This document shows, piece after piece, positions 57,090-64,000 of a DNA stretch of 64,000 nucleotides. Source of the DNA: Sequoia sempervirens. Taxonomy: Eukaryota; Streptophyta; Pinopsida; Cupressales; Cupressaceae. The notes under the pieces were generated by a model, which was not told the origin of the DNA, made no database searches, and saw only the letters and a list, made by a program, of their open reading frames with translations. Where the stretch lies: positions 1-64,000 of the forward strand of contig VDFB02254880.1 of NCBI GenBank assembly GCA_007258455.2, written 5' to 3'. How positions within the stretch are numbered: position 1 is the first letter of the stretch; each line of letters starts with the position of its first letter. Position numbers and translations under genes: made by a program.

Positions 57090-59178
57090 AGCTCAAAACA
57101 ATTGAAAGCAATCTTAGAACAACTAGTATGCCAACTGTTTGATGAAATGTCTAGTGGAGTTTGGTGAACAATGCTATGATTTTATGATTGATTCATGTTT
57201 GTAAATTCTAGTAGCAACAACTTATAATGTTTGCACTTAAAAATGCTTCATAAGTGGTTACTTGCAAAGTGTTTGATGAAATGCCAGTAAACTAAAAATA
57301 AGAAAATTGCAAGTATGTTATAAATATACTGGTAGGGGATTTTGCAGTGGTATCAAAGAAGGAGATTCTACTAGCCTGGAGGGTGTTTTAAAATTTGTGG
57401 AATGACTAAAATAAATTGATGCATCCCGAGGACAAAGAATATATCACTTACAGGAGAAGACAACAATTTCTTAATTCAGATTTTTAAGAGGAAGATAATA
57501 TGGGTGATCAAAATGATTCACAACATCCAAGAACTATGTAGATTTTGAATGATTTGGCTAGAGGGCAGCAACAATTGGTTTAATCAATGACTCAAATGAT
57601 GCAAACCATAAATAGCAATAACCATAATATAGGTAACAGTGGCAATGATGGAAACAATGGTACTAATGGAAGCAATGGTAACCATGGAGAGGCAAGTAAT
57701 ACCAATAATCCAACTATTAACAATTACAAGGCAGCCAATAGAACTACATATAGGCCTCTAATGCCTAACTTCATAGAGGCACCACCCAAAGGACGAGCAG
57801 GACAACATGATGGTGGTGAAGGGTTTGCAAATTATTAGAGGGAGTAGTAGTACCAATCATTGGGAGAGGAATTTCATGTAGCTATGCCATTAGTAGATTT
57901 TTTGTAGGTTAAGTATAGGAACAGACCCAGAGGAGATATAGGGCATGGGTCTAATGAAGAGTTATAGCGTATGCCAATTCCCATCTTTGATGATTCTAAT
58001 GAGTGTACTACATGTTCATGGGTGCAAAAATTAGATACATTCTTTCAGGTCAATCCCATGTTAGAAACTGAAGCTATTAAGTATGCCACATTGCATCTAG
58101 ATGGTGAAGTTGCCCGAGTGGTGGTACTACAAATTGGTGACCTTGAGACGTGATAGTATCACATCATATGCTGATTTTACTTAGAGGTTAATCGATAGGC
58201 TTGAAAAAAAGGACCCTGAGTTACACTTTAGAGAGTTGATGTAGTTGAGACATGTGGGATCAGTGTACTCCTACATATCCGAGTTCGAAAAACTCGCTCA
58301 ATGTCATAGATGTTTCTGAGCATATTTTGGTTATTTTATTCATGGAAAGATTGACAGAGCCACTTCATGGTTGGGTCAAAGCATTTGAGCCAATTACCCT
58401 ATAGGATGCTATCAAAAGGTCTGGAAACATGGAGAGTTCAACACCTAAAACAAATCCTCCAAATCATTTCCATTGAAAAGGATAAAAAACCTTTCTAGAA
58501 TGGGTGGCAAAGGAAGACTTACATGGATGATGAGGTTAGGAATGAAATTCGCAAGAAAAAAATTTGCTTCTCTTGCAAAGAACCTTGGGAGCGTAGTCAC
58601 AAGTGTTTGGGGAAAGGGAAGGTTCATTCAGATGGTGAGGAGGAGAAGAATGAAGGAGCTGTTGGTAATGAACAGGATGATTCAAATGGGGATACCACAG
58701 ATGGAGAGGGACATCCATTGGAGGAAGAGAAGGGAGGAACCATTGCTATCCTTTTTGGCACACCTAGATAGAATTCATTTAGGGTTAGGAGAGTTCTATA
58801 GGGCAACAAGTTATAGTGTTGATTGATAGTGGGGCAACCCACAATTTCATAGATGAGGTTTTGGTGGCTAAGAGGGGTTTACAAACAAAGGACTTCGAGG
58901 GATTCAATGTAATGATTGTTTATGGCTTCACCATGACTTGCACTAAGCGAGTCCCACAATTGAGAATAGCATTGGGTAACTACACGGTGATTGATGATTT
59001 TTATATAGTGGGCATTGGGGAGACCAATGTAGTCTTGGGGGTCCAGTGGTTACACTCCTTTGGAAAGTACTCGCAAATTTTTTAGACCATGGAGCTTAAA
59101 TTCAGAGTGGATAGAAAGAAGGTGGTTCTAAGGGGTATGTTTAACGGTGCGCCTAAGGTTGTATCTACTAAGAGGTTG
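57090..59178 (+). mobile_element. gypsy element, 5' half (LTR end, gag, protease), truncated at ~59178
   Basis: LTR remnant to 57346, primer binding site TGGTATCAAAG at 57348, gag start ATG at 57500 (MGDQNDSQHPRTM, then a stop). Gag core runs in broken frames 57971-58440. Zinc knuckle CFSCKEPWERSHKC is intact near 58567. Protease 58804-59085 has LIDSGATHNFID (active site D-S-G intact) and ends at a stop, then MELKFRVDRKKVVLRG. Sequence breaks at about 59178, just before RT, into an oppositely oriented element. Confidence 0.8.
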
Positions 59179-59346
59179 TTCCTTTATCGTCTTCTCGATC
59201 TCATCCTTCATCCTCTTGGGATGCTTGTAGGGAGTAATAATGACCGGCTTAGCGTCGTCCTCAAGCTCTATAATGTGCTCAGACCCTCTATTAGGTTGTC
59301 TCCCATGAGGTAGACTCTCAAACACCTTACTGTGTTTATATCTCAA
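59179..59346 (-). pseudogene. gypsy RT start, truncated
   Basis: HIIELEDDAKPVIITPYKHP then KRMKDEIEKTIKE is the region just before the first RT motif (normally followed by [10 protein letters not shown]). After KE the reading enters antisense DNA of the neighbouring element. Confidence 0.8.
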
Positions 59347-59379
59347 TGCTTGTATGTTGGGTGGATACTCATGCTTCTA

Positions 59380-60060
59380 TTACTCAACCTGTGACGACAA
59401 AGCATAACACTCTGTTGCCCACTCCACTTGATCATGCCTGATCAATCTCTCCATTCTCCTGAGTGAGATATCTCTAAGACTCCCATCTGACATACCCCTC
59501 AAAACATCCTTCCTGCCATTGGCTTCAAATTTCATTTCCATAACCCGCAAGTTGAGGGTAAACTCCCCAATATCATGAAGCCACTTCATGCCAAGTACAA
59601 CATCCAACTCTCCCATGCCAACCACATAGAAATCTGCTTGGAACTCATAATTGTTTAGCTGCAATGTGAGATTTGGAATCATATAGTTATAACTAAGTGT
59701 AAACCCACAGCTACTCTCACCTTGAATCCTTCAAACTCTTCGGTCTTGAGTCCACGCTTTGCTACCAGGCCCTCATCTATGAAATTATGAGTAGCCCCAG
59801 TATCAAGCAAAGTAATTACACGCTGCCCACCCAAGACTCTTCTAATCCTGAAAGATCCTTCCCTTCGAATGCTTGAGAGTTGAGCTGTAGGTGGAACTTC
59901 TCCCCTTCCTTTTTTTGGCTCTTCCGAGGCACTATCATCATCATTCCCTTCTTGATCAAGCTGCTGTTCTGAATTTTCAAAGTCTGATTCATCCACATAA
60001 TAGTACTCTAACTGATTCATTTTACCCTTAAGTGGACACACATGACCCTTTTTCCAAGGC
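59380..60060 (-). pseudogene. gypsy zinc knuckle and aspartic protease, frameshifted
   Basis: 60060-60020 carries CFTYKGPWKKGHVC, a zinc knuckle whose second Cys reads Tyr. Protease at about 59835 has LLDTGATHNFIDEGLVAKRG (D-T-G intact). After a frameshift near 59680, it continues IPNLTLQLNNYEFQADFY, GELDVVLGMKWLHDIG, then [15 protein letters not shown]. Confidence 0.85.
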
Positions 60061-60087
60061 CCTTTGTAAGTGAAGCATAATTTCTTC

Positions 60088-61263
60088 TTAAGTCTTGAAG
60101 GGTGTCATCACTAAGTTTTTGGAAGGGTTCCTTTGCTGGTTTGAAAATTTGTTTGGTACTCTATCCCTTGAGGAAGAAAATGGTTTTGGTGGAAACTTGC
60201 TTTTTGGGGCAGCAAGCTCCATATCTCTCGCCTTCTTTATAGCATCATGTAAAGAAGGTGGATCAAAGGTTTTGATCCATCCATATAAGGGTTCTAAAAG
60301 ACCCTCACTGAAAAACACAACCAATCTTCTCTCTGATATTCTAGTGCCCATCATTGATATCCGCTGAAAGTGTGCAAGCTCTTGGAAGGAAACCTCTAGA
60401 TCTCTCCTATCAAATTGTTTGATGAGTTTGTTAGTGAACTCATCATAAGATATAATTGACCTATGACCCAAAGTAACCAAACCGTGGTACCGCCACTCGT
60501 GAGCTAAGCCACCCAGATGTAGTGTGACGAACCTGATTGCCTCTTCTTTAGGAATGGGCCTCAAGGAGAGGAAGTTATCTAACTTTTGAACCCAACCACG
60601 TGTGGTACAATGATGCCCTCCATCAAAATGTTCCAATGTAATCTTACTCACTGCCTGTTGGAGATATTTGGTGCCTTGTGATGCTCTAGTCTCAAGTTTT
60701 CCAACAACCACTACCCTTTGTCTCCTCTGGTTCAGGAATTGGTCAAATGTCAACAAGTTCTTGATGGTAGAAGGAAGTGAAGTGTATTCTGCATGGCTGG
60801 TCCTAACCTCATCGATCATGTTTGTTGGCCGCTTCAAAGGTCATTCTTGATGAACAAGGGTCTCAACCCTCCGTGTAAAAGTAGGTTGCAAAGGCCTAGA
60901 TGTGGTTTTGATAGAAGTCCTTGGGCTGTTCTCAGGCTGTACATTAGAATTACTGGAGTTATCATGTTGTCATGTGTGACCAAGATTAGGAACGTAGTTC
61001 ATCTTGTGCAAGAAATCGGCGAACATGTCCATCATAGTATCAAACATCTGCTTTCTTCTGGCATCTGGGCTATTAGAACCCGCATGTGCTTTGTCTCTAT
61101 CTCCCATAGTACCTACGATACTTTCAGTGTCATTGGATAGAGTCCTTGGTATATTCAAAGAATTATTAATGCCTAAAACCTCTGAAATGGTTTCTCCCTC
61201 TGACAGCTGCATAGGCTGCCATGGTCGTGAACCCTTGTGACAAGTCTTTTCTTTCTCACTCAT
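60088..61263 (-). pseudogene. gypsy gag, two ORFs
   Basis: 61263-60970 begins MSEKEKTCHKGSRPW and ends at a stop. 60837-60088 (249 codons) holds the Retrotrans_gag core: WVQKLDNFLSLRPIP, EEAIRFVTLHLGGLAHEWRY, FQELAHFQRI, ISERRLVVFFSEGLLEPLYG, followed by a basic, Ser/Lys/Pro-rich tail. It is the best preserved gag in the window, broken by one stop and frame change between the two parts. Confidence 0.85.
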
Positions 61264-61297
61264 GAATTAACTGCATAGGATGGCAAGATATTTTTGT

Positions 61298-61309
61298 GCT
61301 TTGATACCA
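61298..61309 (-). promoter_or_regulatory. Primer binding site of the - strand gypsy element
   Basis: On the - strand TGGTATCAAAGC follows the LTR end with one base G between, the same spacing as at 14489, 29099 and 57348. Confidence 0.85.
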
Positions 61310-61310
61310 C

Positions 61311-62660
61311 TAAAATGTCCCCTTGGGGTTTCAAAATTGACATTTGGCTTTTCTGTTAAAATTTGATTTTTTTGTGCTGTCGTGCGGCAGTGCCGACAAT
61401 TTTCAAGAATTGAAATAAAACAATGACTGAAGGGAAAAAGCATAAATAAATGATAACCCATTAGTCTTTATTTATTCATAACATAATAAGACAATACCCA
61501 TAAGGCAAAATGTAATAATTTGGAACCTGGGTTTTTACACGACAGTCACAACAATCCCGACAATTGGATGCAAGAATACCATGGCTTCAAGTTGCTCGTT
61601 TTTCAACAAGTTTTTGATGCTGATGAAGTGATTGAAGCTAGATGCCTCAAGACAGTGAATTTGCAACCTCAAACCCCAAACGCTTTGCTTTAGATTCCTT
61701 GCTGATTTGTATGACCTTTTGCTGGTTTGTACGGCTTGATCCTAGCTTGCACGTGCCAAATGGAAACTCCCAAATATGCCATTTAGTTCCCCGTGTGCTT
61801 AGCTAACCTGGGCACCATAATAGAAGCAAGAGATTAAGCCTGGAATGGCCTGATCTGGAGAAGTATCATGCCTTGTGTGAAGATTTGAGGCGCTCAAGCT
61901 CCCACGTGCTTGCAAGTGTTGAATGCCTTTGTTTTATTGAATACCACTGAAGTAAATGCCAAGTAAATTGATCAAAGCTTAGATTGATGGTCTTTGTGTG
62001 AAGCCATCCATACTAGAACCCTTAGACGGTCTCTCACGCCTACAGATCCTATCCTAACCGAGGGATTTCATCCTTAGATCAGCTCAAAACTCCATACCTA
62101 CAATCTTGTGCTCAGTTTTCTGTGTTTGAATGTAAACTTGGATAATATCAAAAGAAGCCTCTTTTCTTTCCTATGCTTTCCCAAAAAGCCACGCCAAGTT
62201 TTAGGTTTTGCTTTTGACCAAATAAATTATCTATTTCTCCACTTGAAAACCCACACCAACTTCATAAGGCATATTAATTTAATATTTTATTTCATGTCTA
62301 CAAGCACCCCCTTTCACTTAAATTATTATAAAGTGACTTAAAGGTATTTTCTTTGATAAAGTCACTTTATCACTTTATAATATTAAATCACTAAGTCACT
62401 TTAATAATTGATTATTATTAAAAAAATGTGACTTAATAACTCAATAACTCCTGACCAAAGTTTGGAAATGAACTCTTGAGTGTTCTGTCCATAATCCATT
62501 GCAGGTGTGTCATCACTTACCCTGGTATTACTATAAATAGTAAGTAGCACATAACAAGTCCTGAATCCCCTCAGAGAAGTTCTCTAAACAACTTGTTAGC
62601 CTACGAGAACTGTAGTAATAGGCTAATCCTGTCTCATCGAACCATTGGCTAGAAAGGGGA
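61311..62660 (-). repeat. 5' LTR of the - strand gypsy element
   Basis: About 1.35 kb. The - strand start is a decayed 'CTCCCCTTTCTAGCC' (near 62660), followed by the family block '..GATTAGCCTATTACT' and TATA-like TACTATTTATAGTAA near 62532. It ends GGGGACATTTTA. Confidence 0.75.
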
Positions 62661-62699
62661 GATTGCATCTCCTTATTGCCAAAACATGGTTGATGCCAT

Positions 62700-64000
62700 T
62701 ATTGTTTATGGGGTGAAGAGCACAAAAGATTTACTGAGGGGGGGGCGGGGGTGAATTAGTAAATCAAATACAAACTTTTATTTTTTAATCTTTTCAAACT
62801 TATTACAATCAATTTTTGATATGAACCAATTTCCCCAAATTGACACAACTTTATTGAAATAATATTTTTAAAGTAGGCACCAACCTACAGATTTACACCA
62901 AGATGATTTAGTAGAATGTAGCCTACAAGGAACACCTAGACCTTTACAAATTTAGTAGACACCTGCCTACAAGGAGCACCAACCCCTAATGCAAGGCACC
63001 AATCCTTGACTTGATGGAAGTGAGACTGCCTTCAATCTGATCTGCACAAACCCAACTCTCCAATCTGCTCTATGTGATAAATAATATCACCTTCAGCCCA
63101 CACAAGGAGATGGGAATCTGACTGAACTGCTAATCTTCAAAAACAACCACACCACCAGACTTGAAATGAATGGCAAATATATACTTAGATCAAAGTATGC
63201 ATCTTTTGAGAGAGAGCACAACCCTTTGTTTACTTGCGCCTCTTCAATTGTTTTTAATGTCTCTTCAAAATGTTCTTTAAAACTTTCAGATTATATTCGC
63301 ACCTGTTAAACTTCAGAGGCACGTCCCTTTGATAGAAGAACGATATTCAAGGAAATGCATCTTTTGTAAACTAATCATGCCTTTTTCTTTTGGATCAGTT
63401 TGTAAATGCTTCTTTATTTTATTCGCAGCTATTCACTCGTCCAACTCATACCTGTTTGGAATAGACGTATACTTTCAAGCCATCGCATTCTTTTGGTGTT
63501 TGTCTCTTCTTAAAGAAGACGTCCTTCAGGGAAAACACGTATTTTAGAAAAGCATCCTGTAGACACGTTTTTTTGGAAGACATCCTTTAAAGGAAACGCG
63601 TCTTTTAGAAAAATATCTTGTAGACACGTCTTTTGGAAGACGTCCTTTAAAGCAAACACGTCCTTTGAATCATATCTCTTTTATGAGTGCAATTTAGTTA
63701 AGTCTCATGCTTTGTTATTTTAATCATGTCGTCTTTGATTGTTTTAAACAATCTCAGCAAATGTTTTTATCATTTTTAAACGTATCCTTTAAACATCGAT
63801 CAATACCATAACCAAAATTTATGACGTCTGTGCAGTCGTTCTTTCTGTTATGATTATATTTCTGAAATATACCCTTTCAATTCTGTATCTTCATTTTCGT
63901 ATTTCTGAGAATGGACAATCTGTAGCGTCTTTTGTTTTCAGTAAGGTTTCTGAGAATCAACAATCTGTAGCATCTTTTGTTTCCAATAAGGCAATCTCCA
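62700..64000 (-). mobile_element. LTR of the nested-copia family, continues past the window
   Basis: It matches the LTR at 20507-21932: a G-rich run at 62739-62752, CACCAAC mini-palindromes (62873-63007) and a T-rich region with repeated 'CGTCTTTT' blocks. Two partial copies of a roughly 66-bp repeat (63510-63670) and two of a 50-bp repeat ending AATAAGGC (63901-63993) lie toward the end. Orientation is inferred from the 20507 copy. Confidence 0.65.

Larger units (their letters stand above)
59179..62660 (-). mobile_element. gypsy element, 5' half (LTR to start of RT), - orientation
   Basis: On the - strand: LTR 62660-61311, primer binding site 61309-61298, gag 61263-60088, zinc knuckle and protease 60110-59560, pre-RT region, start of RT to 59179. 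RT, RNase H, integrase and 3' LTR are missing because of the junction with the + strand element at about 59178. Confidence 0.8.

Noticed and set aside
56980..57095. Possible tRNA or SINE-like promoter (GGTTCGA-type blocks on the - strand)
   Set aside because: No complete A/B box pair with correct spacing and no cloverleaf could be built; only the CCCAGGGG hairpin is certain.

Overview
The window looks like nuclear DNA from a land plant with a large, repeat-rich genome. A gymnosperm or conifer-like plant is my best guess, inferred from very long introns filled with old, nested LTR retrotransposons, low GC and almost no intact host coding sequence. No bacterial, organellar, rRNA or tRNA genes were seen.

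Host gene. Four short exons on the + strand (6570-6640, 6871-6963, 7495-7585, 24629-24700) join in a consistent reading frame with GT..AG borders. They encode a central piece of a pullulanase-type starch debranching enzyme (limit dextrinase). The third and fourth exons are separated by a 17,043-bp intron. No further exon was found up to 64000, so either the next intron exceeds 39 kb or the gene is broken.

Layout. 1-1614: LTR end of a family starting TGTCCCC. 3839-5520: decayed hAT transposase. 6570-24700: limit dextrinase exons; the large intron holds a decayed Ty3/gypsy element (9241-22797), which itself carries a truncated solo LTR (10789-14304) and a deleted Ty1/copia element (about 18285-21932). 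25520-26338: copia LTR and leader, interrupted by a complete short-LTR element (26344-32154, 163-bp LTRs, ATTTC target duplication). Inside that element lie a TGTCCCC-type LTR, a primer binding site and an intact 643-codon ORF whose N-terminal third resembles PDS5 cohesin-associated proteins. 33692-39060: LTR pieces and a copia gag fragment. 39061-43079 (+) and 44874-49092 (-): two roughly 4-kb LTRs in opposite orientation; the second is a complete solo LTR with CCTTG target duplications. 50502-54643: a non-coding LTR element between two 451-bp copies of its own flank. 54644-57080: unassigned. 57090-62660: two gypsy elements joined tail to tail at about 59178. 62700-64000: another LTR of the nested copia family.

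How it fits together. Most of the sequence is successive transposon insertion, solo-LTR formation, truncation and microhomology-type rearrangement around one starch-metabolism gene. The most unusual items are the PDS5-like ORF carried in a retrotransposon, the 4-kb LTRs built on roughly 225-bp repeats each holding a GGGCGCC palindrome, the CACCAAC-loop mini-hairpins in the copia LTRs, and the flank-duplication structures.
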